Shown: positions 37,274 to 46,419, counted from the stretch's first letter. The stretch is 64,000 nt of DNA from Roseicyclus sediminis (GCF_025515305.1 NZ_JAOPHT010000004.1:248001-312000); one strand, 5' to 3'. Numbers and translations are program-made. The notes: a model not told the origin generated them from the sequence alone.

Positions 37274-40200
37274 TCAGTCGCCGAGTTCGATCAGCAGATC
37301 CTTGGCGTCGATCTGGCTTCCCGCCGCGACGTGGACGGCCTTCACGGTCGCGTCGCGCTCGGCGTGGATGCCGGTCTCCATCTTCATCGCCTCGATCGTC
37401 AGCAGGAGGTCGCCCTGCTGCACCTTCTGTCCGGCGGAAACGGCGACCGTGGCCACCACGCCCGGCATAGGGGCGCCGATATGGGCGGGATTTCCCGTCT
37501 CCGCCTTTGGCCGCTTCGCCTGGGTCGCGGCGATCCGGCGGTTGGGCACGCGGATCGTGCGCGGCTGACCGTTCAGTTCGAAGAAAACCTTGGCTTCGCC
37601 TTCCTCGTTCGTTTCGCCGATCGCCTGGAGCTGGACGACAAGGCGCACGCCGGGGTCGATCTCGGCCTCGATCTCCTCGCCGGGTTCCATTCCGTAGAAG
37701 AAGGTCCGCGTGGGCAGGGTCCGGACGGGTCCGTAGTCCTTGTGCCGCGTGGCGTAGTCGGTGAAGACCTTGGGATACATCATGTAGCCCATCAGGTCCT
37801 CGTCATCGATCTCGGTATCGAGCTTCGAGGCCACCTCTGCGCGGGTCTTTTCAAGGTCCACCGGCGCGACATGCTTGCCCGGCCGGTCGAGGATCGGCTG
37901 CTCGTCCTTCAGGACCTTCTTGAGGATACCCGGCGGGAAGCCGCCCGGCGGCTGACCGAGATTGCCGCGCATCATGTCGATGACGCTGTCGGGGAAGGAC
38001 ACTTCCTTCGTCGGGTTCTCCACGTCGTCCCGCGTCAGGCCCTGGCTCACCATCATCAGAGCCATGTCGCCCACGACCTTGGAGGAGGGCGTAACCTTTA
38101 CGATGTCGCCGAACATCTGGTTCACATCGGCATACATCTGCGCGACCTCGTGCCAGCGGTCCTCCAGCCCCATGGACCGCGCCTGCGCCTTGAGGTTAGT
38201 GAACTGCCCGCCGGGCATCTCGTGGAGATAGACCTCGGAGGCCGGCGCCTGCATACCGCTCTCGAAGGCGGCGTAATGGGCACGCACGGCCTCCCAGTAA
38301 TCGCTGATCTCGCGGATCGCCCGGATGTCGAGGCCGGTATCCCGCTCGGTGAACCTCAGCGCCTCGACCACGGTGCCCAGCGTTGCCTGCGACGTGTTCC
38401 CCGAAAGGGCGTCCATCGCGCAATCGACGGCATCGACGCCCGCGGCCGAGGCCTCGAGGATCGTGCCGCAGGCGATGCCCGCCGTGTCATGGGTATGGAA
38501 GTGGATCGGCAGGTCGACCGCGTCCTTCAGGGCCGGGATCAGCACCGCCGCCGCCGCCGGCTTCAGCAGCCCGGCCATGTCCTTCAGCCCCAGCACATGC
38601 GCGCCCGCGGCCTCGAGATCCTTGGCCATCTTCACGTAGTACTTCAGGTCGTACTTGGCCCGGTCTGGATCGAGGATGTTGCCGGTGTAGCAGATCGTGC
38701 CTTCGCAGATCTTGCCCGTCTCGAGCACCGCATCCATCGAGACGCGCATGTTCTCGACCCAGTTGAGGCTGTCGAAGACGCGGAAGATGTCGACGCCGCT
38801 CTCGGCGGCGCGCTTCACGAAGGCCTGCACCACGTTGTCGGGATAGATCGTGTAGCCCACCCCGTTGGCGCCCCTGAGCAGCATCTGCGTCATGATGTTG
38901 GGCATCTTCTCGCGGATGTCGCGCAGCCGCTGCCACGGGCATTCCTGCAAGAAGCGATAGGCCACGTCGAAGGTCGCACCGCCCCAGCATTCCACGGAGA
39001 ACAACTCCGGAAGGTTCGCGGCATAGGCGGGGGCGACCTTGATCATGTCGATCGAGCGCATTCGTGTCGCCAGAAGCGACTGGTGCCCGTCGCGCATGGT
39101 CGTGTCGGTGACGAGAAGGCGCTTTTGCTCCTTCATCCATTTCGCGACCGCCTCGGGCCCATGCTCGTCAAGCAGCTGCCGGGTCCCCATCGCGGGCATC
39201 TCGGCCCGGAGCGCGGGGGGGCGCGGGTCCTTCACGTCGGCGCGGGGTTCGGGGCGGCCCTCGGTCTCGGGATGCCCGTTCACCGTGATGTCGGCGATAT
39301 AGGTCAGGATGCGCGTCGCCCGGTCCCTGCGAGGCTTGAAATCGAACAGCTCGGGCGTGTCGTCGATGAACTTGGTCGTATACTGGTAATTCAGGAAGGT
39401 CGGGTGCTTCAGCAGGTTTTCGACGAAGGCGATGTTCGTCGAGACGCCGCGGATGCGGAACTCGCGCAGCGCACGGTCCATCCGCGCGATCGCGGCCTCG
39501 GGCGTCGGCGCCCAGGCTGTCACCTTCTCCAGCAGCGAGTCGTAGTAGCGCGTGATGACGGCGCCCGAATAGGCCGTGCCGCCGTCAAGGCGGATGCCCA
39601 TGCCCGTGGCGCCCCGGTAGGCCGTGATGCGCCCGTAGTCGGGGATGAAGTTGTTCGTCGGATCCTCGGTGGTGATCCGGCACTGGATCGCGTGGCCGTC
39701 GAGCTTCACGTCGTACTGGCTGGCGATCCCGGTGGCCTCCACCAGCGACTTGCCCTCGGTGATGAGGATCTGAGCGCGCACGATGTCGATGCCGGTGACC
39801 TCCTCGGTCACGGTGTGCTCGACCTGCACGCGGGGGTTCACCTCGATGAAGTAGAAGTCGCCCGAATCCATGTCCATCAGGAACTCGACCGTGCCCGCGC
39901 ACTGGTAGTTCACATGCTCGCAGATCTTCTTGCCCAGCAGGCACAGCTCCTCGCGCTGGGTCTCGGAGAGGTAGGGGGCGGGCGCGCGCTCCACGACCTT
40001 CTGGTTGCGCCGCTGCACCGAGCAGTCGCGCTCGTAGAGGTGGTAGATGTTGCCATGGCTGTCGCCGAGGATCTGCACCTCCACGTGGCGGGCGCGAAGG
40101 ATCATCTTCTCGAGGTAGCCCTCGCCGTTGCCGAAGGCGGCCTCGGCCTCGCGCCGGCCCTCGCGCACCTTCTCCTCCAGCTCCTCGGGCTTCATGATCG

Positions 40201-40717
40201 GCCGCATGCCCCTGCCGCCACCGCCCCAGGAGGCCTTCAGCATCAGAGGATAGCCGATCTCCGCGGCCTCCTTCGCGATGGCCTTCATGTCCTCGCCGAG
40301 AACTTCGGTCGCCGGGATCACCGGCACACCCGCCTCGATCGCGACGCGGCGCGCGCTGGCCTTGTCGCCGAGCGCGCGCATCGTCTCGGCCTTCGGCCCG
40401 ATGAAGGCGATACCCGCGGCCTCGCAGGCATCCACGAAGGACGGGTTCTCGGACAGCAGGCCATAGCCCGGGTGGATCGCATCCGCCCCGCACATCTTGG
40501 CCACGCGGATGATCTCGGGGATGGAGAGATAGGCCGCGACGGGGCCCAGCCCCTCGCCGATCTTGTAGGCCTCGTCCGCCTTGAAGCGGTGGAGGCTCAG
40601 CTTGTCCTCCTCGGCGTAGACCGCGACCGTCCGCTTGCCCAGTTCGTTGGCCGCCCGCATGACGCGGATCGCGATTTCACCACGGTTGGCGATCAGGATC
40701 TTCTTGAACTCGGGCAT
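37274..40717 (-). CDS. pyc: Pyruvate carboxylase
   Basis: A 1147-residue single-chain biotin enzyme that carboxylates pyruvate to oxaloacetate, the main anaplerotic route in many roseobacters. It has the biotin carboxylase domain from the start (KILIANRGEIAIRVMRAANELG, GGGGRGM ATP-grasp loop, FIEVNPRVQVEHTVTE), then the carboxyltransferase barrel (DTTMRDGHQSLLATRMR, HFHTHDTAGIA, VDCAMDALSGNTSQ) and the C-terminal biotinyl domain with the attachment lysine at about residue 1112 in EAMKMET. All domains are intact and the length is typical. The start ATG is at 40715-40717. Confidence 0.97.
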   Translation of the reverse strand: MPEFKKILIANRGEIAIRVMRAANELGKRTVAVYAEEDKLSLHRFKADEAYKIGEGLGPVAAYLSIPEIIRVAKMCGADAIHPGYGLLSENPSFVDACEAAGIAFIGPKAETMRALGDKASARRVAIEAGVPVIPATEVLGEDMKAIAKEAAEIGYPLMLKASWGGGGRGMRPIMKPEELEEKVREGRREAEAAFGNGEGYLEKMILRARHVEVQILGDSHGNIYHLYERDCSVQRRNQKVVERAPAPYLSETQREELCLLGKKICEHVNYQCAGTVEFLMDMDSGDFYFIEVNPRVQVEHTVTEEVTGIDIVRAQILITEGKSLVEATGIASQYDVKLDGHAIQCRITTEDPTNNFIPDYGRITAYRGATGMGIRLDGGTAYSGAVITRYYDSLLEKVTAWAPTPEAAIARMDRALREFRIRGVSTNIAFVENLLKHPTFLNYQYTTKFIDDTPELFDFKPRRDRATRILTYIADITVNGHPETEGRPEPRADVKDPRPPALRAEMPAMGTRQLLDEHGPEAVAKWMKEQKRLLVTDTTMRDGHQSLLATRMRSIDMIKVAPAYAANLPELFSVECWGGATFDVAYRFLQECPWQRLRDIREKMPNIMTQMLLRGANGVGYTIYPDNVVQAFVKRAAESGVDIFRVFDSLNWVENMRVSMDAVLETGKICEGTICYTGNILDPDRAKYDLKYYVKMAKDLEAAGAHVLGLKDMAGLLKPAAAAVLIPALKDAVDLPIHFHTHDTAGIACGTILEASAAGVDAVDCAMDALSGNTSQATLGTVVEALRFTERDTGLDIRAIREISDYWEAVRAHYAAFESGMQAPASEVYLHEMPGGQFTNLKAQARSMGLEDRWHEVAQMYADVNQMFGDIVKVTPSSKVVGDMALMMVSQGLTRDDVENPTKEVSFPDSVIDMMRGNLGQPPGGFPPGILKKVLKDEQPILDRPGKHVAPVDLEKTRAEVASKLDTEIDDEDLMGYMMYPKVFTDYATRHKDYGPVRTLPTRTFFYGMEPGEEIEAEIDPGVRLVVQLQAIGETNEEGEAKVFFELNGQPRTIRVPNRRIAATQAKRPKAETGNPAHIGAPMPGVVATVAVSAGQKVQQGDLLLTIEAMKMETGIHAERDATVKAVHVAAGSQIDAKDLLIELGD

Positions 40718-40798
40718 GACGTACGAGGCTCCCTTTCGCGGATGCAGAATCCTTAGGGCGACGGGGGGCGGCCTGCAACCGGAAGCTGTGCCGCAGGA

Positions 40799-41944
40799 TC
40801 AAGTACCGGGCATCAGCCGCCCTTGCAGATCACCCAGCCGCGCCGCCCCGATCTGCGCCATGTTCGACGCCATGTCCTTTTCCAGCATGTCATGGAGATG
40901 CGCGGGCCCCTCGCGCCCCAGCGCGCCGAGCGCATAATGCCAGGCCCGGCCCATCATCACGAAATCCGCCCCCGTCGCCAGAGCCCTGAGGATGTCGAGC
41001 CCGCCCTCTATCCCGCTGTCGAGGATGAGGGGCAGGGCGGTCGCGGCCCGGATCTCGGGCAGGACGTCGAGCGCCGCCGGCGCCCCGTCGAACTGCCGCC
41101 CCGCATGGTTCGACACCCAGACGGCGTCCACCCCCTCGGCCTCGGCCCGCGCCGCAACGTCCGCCTCCAGCACGCCCTTCAGGATGAAGGGGCCGTCCCA
41201 GGCCTCGCGCAGCGCCCGCACGTAGTCCCAGTCGGGCGCCGCCCGCAGCAGGTAGCCCACATGAGCCGTCGAGGGCAGGCGGCCCAGCTTCTCCTGGTCG
41301 GCATAGCTGTCCATCAGCCGCATCCGCGGCATGCCCGTGGCCTGGATCCCCAGCGCCCAGGCCGGGCAGCGCGCCACCTGCAGCGCCAGCCGCGGCGTCA
41401 GGCGCGGCGGCTGCACGAGGCCCCCGCGGGTCTGCCGCTCGCGACGCGAGGCCGCGGGCACGTCCACGGTCAGGACCAGCGTGTGAAAGCCCGCCCCCCT
41501 GGCGCGCGCGAGCATGTCGTCGCGAATGCCGGGATCGCGCGGCGGATACATCTGGAACCATCCCTGGTCGCCCTGCACGCCCTTCAGGTCCTCCGGCGTC
41601 CGCGTCGCCACGGTCGACAGGCCATAGGGAATGCCCGCCTTGGCCGCATGGCGCGCAAGCAGCGTCTCCGCCTCGGGCCAGATCAGTCCCGACATGCCCA
41701 GCGGCGATATGCCGAAGGGCACGGGGTAGGCCCGCCCGAGAAACTCGGTCGCCAGTTCCGGCTTGATCTCGCCGCGCAGCGCGGCGGGCCGGAACAGCAC
41801 CCGGTCGAAGGCCGCGCGGTTGCGCGCGGTCACGCTCTCCGAGCCGGTGGCGCTGTCGAGATACTCCCAGACGAAATGCGGAATCCGCGCTTTCGCGCGC
41901 GCCTTCAGGTCGGAAATCGCGGGATATTTTGCGTGCAGGTCCAT
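40799..41944 (-). CDS. lldD: FMN-dependent L-lactate dehydrogenase family (alpha-hydroxy-acid oxidising) protein
   Basis: A 381-residue FMN flavoprotein of the alpha-hydroxy-acid oxidase family. LldD proteins oxidise L-lactate to pyruvate at the membrane; relatives act on glycolate or mandelate. FWEYLDSATGSE-like N-terminal region, FMN site and SNHAGRQFDG with the catalytic His, plus LDSGIEGGLDILRALATGADFVMMGRAW are present. The start ATG at 41942-41944 gives MDLHAKYPAISDLKARAK; the open frame to 42058 extends further without homology. It lies next to pyruvate carboxylase on the same strand (82 bases apart), which would fit lactate-to-oxaloacetate flow, though co-transcription is not shown. 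The name is by family, not by proven substrate. Confidence 0.8.
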   Translation of the reverse strand: MDLHAKYPAISDLKARAKARIPHFVWEYLDSATGSESVTARNRAAFDRVLFRPAALRGEIKPELATEFLGRAYPVPFGISPLGMSGLIWPEAETLLARHAAKAGIPYGLSTVATRTPEDLKGVQGDQGWFQMYPPRDPGIRDDMLARARGAGFHTLVLTVDVPAASRRERQTRGGLVQPPRLTPRLALQVARCPAWALGIQATGMPRMRLMDSYADQEKLGRLPSTAHVGYLLRAAPDWDYVRALREAWDGPFILKGVLEADVAARAEAEGVDAVWVSNHAGRQFDGAPAALDVLPEIRAATALPLILDSGIEGGLDILRALATGADFVMMGRAWHYALGALGREGPAHLHDMLEKDMASNMAQIGAARLGDLQGRLMPGT

Positions 41945-42107
41945 GAGGCGCACAAAAGCGCTGTCGCGCGCCCCTTGTCCAGCCTCTCCCGCCGCCCCGC
42001 CTTCATCTTTCTCCAAATACGCAAAAGCGGCATGTGCCCTCCCGCGCCAACGGAACAATCTGCGAACAAACCTTTAATCGCCCCGCATTCCGCCCTATGG
42101 TCACGCC

Positions 42108-44543
42108 ATGAGCAGTTACGACGATTCCGAGGCGTTCGAGGCCGCCTCCGCCCTCTCGCTCTCCGCCCGCGCCATGGCGTCGCGGCCGCGGCCCTATCTC
42201 GACGGGCTCAACCCGGCCCAGGCGGAGGCGGTGCAGCGGCTCGACGGCCCCGTCCTGATGCTCGCGGGCGCGGGCACCGGCAAGACCCGGGCGCTGACCG
42301 CCCGGATCGCGCATCTTCTGTCCACAGGCACCGCGCGCCCCAACGAGATCCTCGCGGTGACCTTCACCAACAAGGCCGCGCGCGAGATGAAGAACCGCGT
42401 GGGCGCGCTTCTCGGCCAGCCGGCCGAGGGGATGCCCTGGCTCGGAACCTTCCACGCGATCTGCGTGAAACTCCTGCGCCGCCACGCCGAACTCGTGGGG
42501 CTGAAGTCCAACTTCACCATCCTCGACACCGACGACCAGGTGCGGCTGATGAAGCAGCTGATCGTCGCCGCCGACATCGACGAGAAACGCTGGCCCGCCC
42601 GCCAGCTCGCCTCGATCATCGACGGCTGGAAGAACCGCGCGCTGACGCCCGAGAAGCTTCCGGCCGCCGAGGCGGGCGCCTTCAACGGCCGGGGACCCGC
42701 GCTCTACGCTGAATACCAGCAGCGCCTGAAGGAACTGAACGCCGTCGATTTCGGCGACCTGCTGCTGCATGTCATCCGCATCTTCCAGGAAAACGGCGAC
42801 CTGCTCGCGCAGTACCAGCGCTGGTTCCGCTACGTGCTCGTGGACGAGTACCAGGATACCAACGTCGCGCAGTATCTCTGGCTGCGCCTGCTTGCGCAGG
42901 GCCACAACAACATCTGCTGCGTCGGCGACGACGACCAGTCGATCTACGGCTGGCGCGGGGCCGAGGTCGGCAACATCCTGCGCTTCGAGAAGGATTTCCC
43001 GGGCGCGCACGTGGTGCGGCTGGAACAGAACTACCGCTCCACCGGGCATATCCTGGCCGCTGCGTCCGGCGTGATCGCGGCAAACAGGGACCGGCTTGGC
43101 AAGACGCTCTGGACCGACGGCGAGGACGGCGAGAAGGTCCGCCTGATCGGCCACTGGGACGGCGAGGAGGAGGCGCGCTGGGTCGGCGAGGAGATCGAGG
43201 CGATGGCCCGCGGCACCCGCGGCATGGACCCGATCTCCCCCGACGGCATCGCCATCCTCGTCCGCGCCTCCCACCAGATGCGCGCCTTCGAGGACCGGTT
43301 CCTGACCATCGGCATGCCCTACCGCGTCATCGGCGGCCCCCGCTTCTACGAGCGGATGGAGATCCGGGACGCCATGGCCTACTTCCGGCTCGTCGTTTCC
43401 CCCGAGGACGACCTCGCCTTCGAGCGGATCGTCAACACGCCCAAGCGCGGCCTCGGCGACAAGGCGGTTCAGACGATCCAGCGCATGGCGCGGTCGAACG
43501 GGGTCAGTCTCGTCGAAGGCGCGCGCCTTGTGATCGAGACCGGCGCGCTGGGCGGCAAGGGAGCGAAGGAGCTTCGCATATTCCTCGAGGGTCTCGCCCG
43601 CTGGCGCGGCATGATGGCCGGCGCGGTCGCCGCCGCCTCCGACGACCTGATCGAGGACCTCGGCGCGGGCGACAAGCTGTCCCACGTGGAGCTTGCCGAG
43701 GTGATCCTCGACGAGTCCGGCTACACCGCGATGTGGCAGAACGACAAGACGCCCGAGGCGCCGGGGCGGCTCGAGAACCTCAAGGAACTCGTCAAGGCGC
43801 TGGAGGAATTCGAGAACCTGCAGGGCTTCCTCGAACACGTCTCGCTCATCATGGACAACGAGCAGGACGACCAGGAGCCGAAGGTCACGCTGATGACCCT
43901 CCATGCCGCCAAGGGCCTGGAGTTTCCCGCCGTCTTCCTGCCGGGCTGGGAGGACGGGCTTTTCCCCTCTCAGCGCTCGATGGACGAGACCGGCATGAAG
44001 GGCCTCGAGGAGGAACGGCGACTGGCCTATGTCGGCATCACGCGTGCCGAGAAGGTCTGCACGATCTCCTTCGCCGGCAACCGCCGCGTCTATGGGCAAT
44101 GGCAGAGCCAGATGCCCTCGCGTTTCATCGACGAGTTGCCCGGCGAGCATGTGGAGGTCCTGACGCCCCCGGGCCTTTACGGGCATACCGGCGGCATGGC
44201 GGCCACTGCGAGCCCGGTTTCGCAGGTGATGCGCGGCTCGGACCTGCACGAGAAGGCCGCGCGCGCGGATGTCTACAACTCGCCCGGATGGAAGCGGCTG
44301 CAGGAGAACCAGGGCCGCTTCGGCCTGCGCCAGCCCTCCGAATCGCGCGGCATCACCATCGACGCCGAGGCGGTGAGCGTGTTTTCGCCGGGCGACCGGG
44401 TGTTCCACCAGAAATTCGGCTACGGCACTGTAATGACAGTGGAAGGCGACAAATTGGGCGTGGCCTTCGACAAGGCGGGGGACAAGCATATCGTCGGCCG
44501 CTTCCTCGTTTCCGCCGATGCGGCGGGCGACGTTCCCTTCTGA
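42108..44543 (+). CDS. uvrD: UvrD/PcrA-type ATP-dependent DNA helicase
   Basis: An 811-residue superfamily 1A helicase for nucleotide excision and mismatch repair and replication fork maintenance. Walker A AGAGTGKTRAL is at about residue 53, then TFTNKAAREMKNRV (Ia), VDEYQDTNVAQY (II), GDDDQSIYGWRGAEVGNIL (III), RLEQNYRST (IV), VTLMTLHAAKGLEF (V) and YVGITRAEKV (VI). The C-terminal segment VFSPGDRVFHQKFGYGTVMTVEGDKL is the Tudor-like region typical of UvrD/PcrA that contacts RNA polymerase. The first 40 residues before PYLDGLNPAQAEAV are extra. The start ATG is at 42108. Confidence 0.95.
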   Translation: MSSYDDSEAFEAASALSLSARAMASRPRPYLDGLNPAQAEAVQRLDGPVLMLAGAGTGKTRALTARIAHLLSTGTARPNEILAVTFTNKAAREMKNRVGALLGQPAEGMPWLGTFHAICVKLLRRHAELVGLKSNFTILDTDDQVRLMKQLIVAADIDEKRWPARQLASIIDGWKNRALTPEKLPAAEAGAFNGRGPALYAEYQQRLKELNAVDFGDLLLHVIRIFQENGDLLAQYQRWFRYVLVDEYQDTNVAQYLWLRLLAQGHNNICCVGDDDQSIYGWRGAEVGNILRFEKDFPGAHVVRLEQNYRSTGHILAAASGVIAANRDRLGKTLWTDGEDGEKVRLIGHWDGEEEARWVGEEIEAMARGTRGMDPISPDGIAILVRASHQMRAFEDRFLTIGMPYRVIGGPRFYERMEIRDAMAYFRLVVSPEDDLAFERIVNTPKRGLGDKAVQTIQRMARSNGVSLVEGARLVIETGALGGKGAKELRIFLEGLARWRGMMAGAVAAASDDLIEDLGAGDKLSHVELAEVILDESGYTAMWQNDKTPEAPGRLENLKELVKALEEFENLQGFLEHVSLIMDNEQDDQEPKVTLMTLHAAKGLEFPAVFLPGWEDGLFPSQRSMDETGMKGLEEERRLAYVGITRAEKVCTISFAGNRRVYGQWQSQMPSRFIDELPGEHVEVLTPPGLYGHTGGMAATASPVSQVMRGSDLHEKAARADVYNSPGWKRLQENQGRFGLRQPSESRGITIDAEAVSVFSPGDRVFHQKFGYGTVMTVEGDKLGVAFDKAGDKHIVGRFLVSADAAGDVPF

Positions 44544-44563
44544 AGGTTTCAAGACTGTAATTT

Positions 44564-44595
44564 TCGCGTGATCCGGGGTATGAACCCTCACGCGA
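44564..44595 (+). repeat. Stem-loop downstream of uvrD
   Basis: TCGCGTGA (44564-44571) and TCACGCGA (44588-44595) form an 8-bp perfect stem with an inner GGGT/ACCC pairing. No T-run follows, so a processed mRNA 3' end or regulatory hairpin is as likely as a terminator. Confidence 0.35.
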
Positions 44596-44653
44596 CACCG
44601 CATCGGAAAAAGGGGAGGGGCCGGGATACCGGTCCGTCCAAGGGAGGATCCCG

Positions 44654-44950
44654 ATGAAGACGCTGATCTACGAACCCGACGCCAGTCGGGCGCGGGGCCA
44701 TGCTGCCCTGCTTGCCGAAGACGCCAGCGACATCGAGGTGGCACGCAGCCTCGCGCAGGCGCGGCTCATGCTGCTGAACGACAGGTACGACCGGCTCGCG
44801 CTCCGGCGCGGGGCAGGGGCGGCGCGCGCGCTGCTCGGGGCTGCGCGGGCGTCGAATCCCGATTGCGTCATGGTCGATCTCGGCTCTATGCGGGCGCGGC
44901 CGGTTTCGGGCCCCGCAGTGGCGGCAGTGCCCGCTACCGAAGCGCGCTGA
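44654..44950 (+). CDS. Small protein, possible degenerate response-regulator-like fold
   Basis: A 98-residue protein with no family I can name. The order strand (TLIYEPD), helix (ASRARGHAALL), strand (IEVARS) and helix (AQARLMLLNDRYDRLAL) is reminiscent of a receiver domain, but the phospho-Asp and Lys sites are not evident. The start ATG at 44654 has a good AAGGGAGG ten bases upstream. Its 3' end overlaps the convergent LysE gene by 17 bases. Real expression is plausible from the RBS and codon use. Confidence 0.5.
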   Translation: MKTLIYEPDASRARGHAALLAEDASDIEVARSLAQARLMLLNDRYDRLALRRGAGAARALLGAARASNPDCVMVDLGSMRARPVSGPAVAAVPATEAR

Positions 44951-45533
44951 ACATCGGCCAGAGCGAGGCCACCAGGAGCAGAGCCATCGTCACGTTGAAG
45001 GCCCTGAGCCGCCCAGGCGCCTCGAGCCAGCGGCGGATCTGCGTGCCGCCCCAGGCCCAGACCGTCACCGAGGGAAGGTTCACGGCGGCGAATGCCAGCG
45101 CGACGGCGACGGCGTCCCATGCCTCCTGCCCCGTGTTGTAGTTGGTCTGCGCGTAGATCGCCATGTACCAAGCCTTCGGGTTCACCCACTGGAAGCCTGC
45201 CGCCTGCAGGAAGGTGAAGGGCCGGCCCGCGGCCTGCCCCTCGCGCGGCGGGGCGGCGTTGGCGATGCGCCAGGCGAGCCACAGGAGATAGCCGGCGCAG
45301 GCCACCATCAGCGCGGTGCGCAGCCAGGGCAGCGCCGCGAAGACCCCGATCAGGCCAAGTCCCACGAGCGCCACCATAACGGCGTGGCCAACCGAGATGC
45401 CGAGCATGTGCGGCACCGTCCGCCTCAACCCGAAATTGGCGCCCGACGCGAGCAGCATGATGTTGTTCGGCCCCGGCGTCACGGAGGACGCGAAGGCGAA
45501 GAGGAGAAGGGCGGCGAGGATGTCGATGGTCAT
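44934..45533 (-). CDS. LysE/RhtB-family amino acid exporter
   Basis: A 199-residue inner-membrane exporter. The N-terminal FAFASSVTPGPNNIMLLASGANFGLRR is the LysE signature, and there are about six hydrophobic segments (for example ISVGHAVMVALVGLGLIGVFAAL, AWRIANAAPP loop, LPSVTVWAWGGTQIRRWL). The start ATG at 45533 gives MTIDILAALLLFAFAS; the longer open frame to 45674 crosses the divergent regulator gene. An Lrp-type regulator is divergently encoded 73 bases away, the usual partner of amino acid exporters. The exported amino acid is unknown. Confidence 0.88.
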   Translation of the reverse strand: MTIDILAALLLFAFASSVTPGPNNIMLLASGANFGLRRTVPHMLGISVGHAVMVALVGLGLIGVFAALPWLRTALMVACAGYLLWLAWRIANAAPPREGQAAGRPFTFLQAAGFQWVNPKAWYMAIYAQTNYNTGQEAWDAVAVALAFAAVNLPSVTVWAWGGTQIRRWLEAPGRLRAFNVTMALLLVASLWPMFSALR

Positions 45534-45574
45534 GGCGCCAACGCTCCCGCTTTCGCCCCCGAATGGAATTGCGA

Positions 45575-45604
45575 ATTGCGCGGCTTTCGCGCTATTTGCG
45601 CAAT
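45575..45604. promoter_or_regulatory. Candidate operator between LysE and the Lrp-type regulator
   Basis: ATTGCGC (45575-45581) and GCGCAAT (45598-45604) are exact inverted halves separated by 16 bases, in the 73-base gap between divergent genes. This fits Lrp/AsnC-type binding, which commonly uses spaced palindromic sites. Confidence 0.5.
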
Positions 45605-45606
45605 CA

Positions 45607-46059
45607 ATGATGAAAATTGACCAGAAAGACCGCCAGATATTGCGAGTTCTGGCCCGTGAGGGGCGGATCAGCAACCTCGCGCTGGCCGAGCGTGTCGCGC
45701 TCAGCCCCTCGGCGACGCTGCGCCGAGTGCAGGCGCTGGAGGCGGCGGGGGTGATCGCGGGCTACCGCGCGATGCTGGACCCCGCGAAGATGGGGCAGGG
45801 CTTCGTCGCCTATCTCTCGGTGGGGCTGAAGACGCACACGAAGTCCGCGCAGGCCGCCTTCGAGCAGGCGATGGCGGCGGCGTCCGAGGTCCGGGAATGC
45901 CACAACGTTACGGGAAACGTGGAATACCTGTTGCGCGTCGAGGCGGCGGATCTTCCGGCCTATAAGCGCTTCCATACCGATATCCTCGGCGCTCTGCCGC
46001 AGGTCTCGACGATCACCACCTATGTCGTGATCGGCTCGCCCAAGGACGAGCGCAAGTAG
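45607..46059 (+). CDS. Lrp/AsnC-family transcriptional regulator
   Basis: A 150-residue regulator with the N-terminal helix-turn-helix DQKDRQILRVLAREGRISNLALAERVALSPSATLRRVQALEAAGVI and a C-terminal RAM ligand domain (VRECHNVTGNVEYLLRVEAADLPAYKRF). Such regulators control adjacent amino acid transporters in response to amino acids. The start ATG at 45607 (MMKIDQKD) is the first of two neighbouring ATGs; the frame continues upstream to 45316 without homology. Divergent from the LysE exporter, which is the likely target. Confidence 0.88.
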   Translation: MMKIDQKDRQILRVLAREGRISNLALAERVALSPSATLRRVQALEAAGVIAGYRAMLDPAKMGQGFVAYLSVGLKTHTKSAQAAFEQAMAAASEVRECHNVTGNVEYLLRVEAADLPAYKRFHTDILGALPQVSTITTYVVIGSPKDERK

Positions 46060-46113
46060 GGCGCGGGGCCCGAACCTGTCCTGAAAACCCCGGCCTGCGT
46101 CGGCGCCCACGAC

Positions 46114-46254
46114 ATGTGGAGGCGCGCAACCCTTTGGGAGTCGGTCACGCGGGGCTTCGGCCCGGCGCTGGCGGCGCAGAGGCCCGTGCCCGTGCCGAAG
46201 CACGCCGCCGATCCGATGATGTTCGAGATGGGCGCAGTCGCGATTCCCGACTGA
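46114..46254 (+). CDS. Candidate 46-residue small protein
   Basis: An open frame MWRRATLWESVTRGFGPALAAQ... ending MMFEMGAVAIPD in the 230-base stretch between the Lrp regulator and the RNA array. The third codon positions are almost all G or C, as in the neighbouring genes, which is the only coding sign. I see no clear ribosome binding site, and no family is recognised. It may be chance in GC-rich DNA. Confidence 0.3.
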   Translation: MWRRATLWESVTRGFGPALAAQRPVPVPKHAADPMMFEMGAVAIPD

Positions 46255-46297
46255 CCGTGCCTCATGTCGCCGCACCGATGCTTTCGACAAAAAAAAT

Positions 46298-46334
46298 GGC
46301 GGTGATGCCGAGGGAGGAGGAGGGCATCACCGCC
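46298..46334 (-). ncRNA. CcsR-like hairpin 1, with terminator
   Basis: Perfect 12-bp stem GGCGGTGATGCC/GGCATCACCGCC around a 13-base loop with CTCCTCCTCCC on the minus strand. Seven T residues follow on the minus strand (46296-46290), making it the transcript end. Confidence 0.88.
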
Positions 46335-46339
46335 AGATT

Positions 46340-46368
46340 TCAGCGCCAAAGGGAGGAGGAGGCGCCGA
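46340..46368 (-). ncRNA. CcsR-like hairpin 2
   Basis: Stem TC-GCGCC/GGCGC-GA with one plus-strand A-C mismatch at 46342/46366 that becomes G-U in minus-strand RNA. The loop has the CCTCCTCCC core. Confidence 0.75.
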
Positions 46369-46375
46369 TTTGGGT

Positions 46376-46411
46376 GGCGGCGAACCCAAGGGAGGAGGAG
46401 GGTTCGCCGCC
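46376..46411 (-). ncRNA. CcsR-like hairpin 3
   Basis: Perfect 12-bp stem GGCGGCGAACCC/GGGTTCGCCGCC with a 12-base loop TCCTCCTCCCTT on the minus strand. Confidence 0.85.
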
Positions 46412-46419
46412 GGTCGTCA

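Noticed and set aside
37331-40756. 1141-codon open frame on the plus strand
   Set aside because: Antisense to pyruvate carboxylase, whose complete set of domain motifs is on the minus strand; the plus-strand translation is a low-complexity sequence rich in Leu, Val, Asp, His and Arg.
42003-44744. 913-codon open frame on the minus strand
   Set aside because: Antisense to the uvrD gene, which has all helicase motifs. No protein family pattern is visible in the antisense frame.
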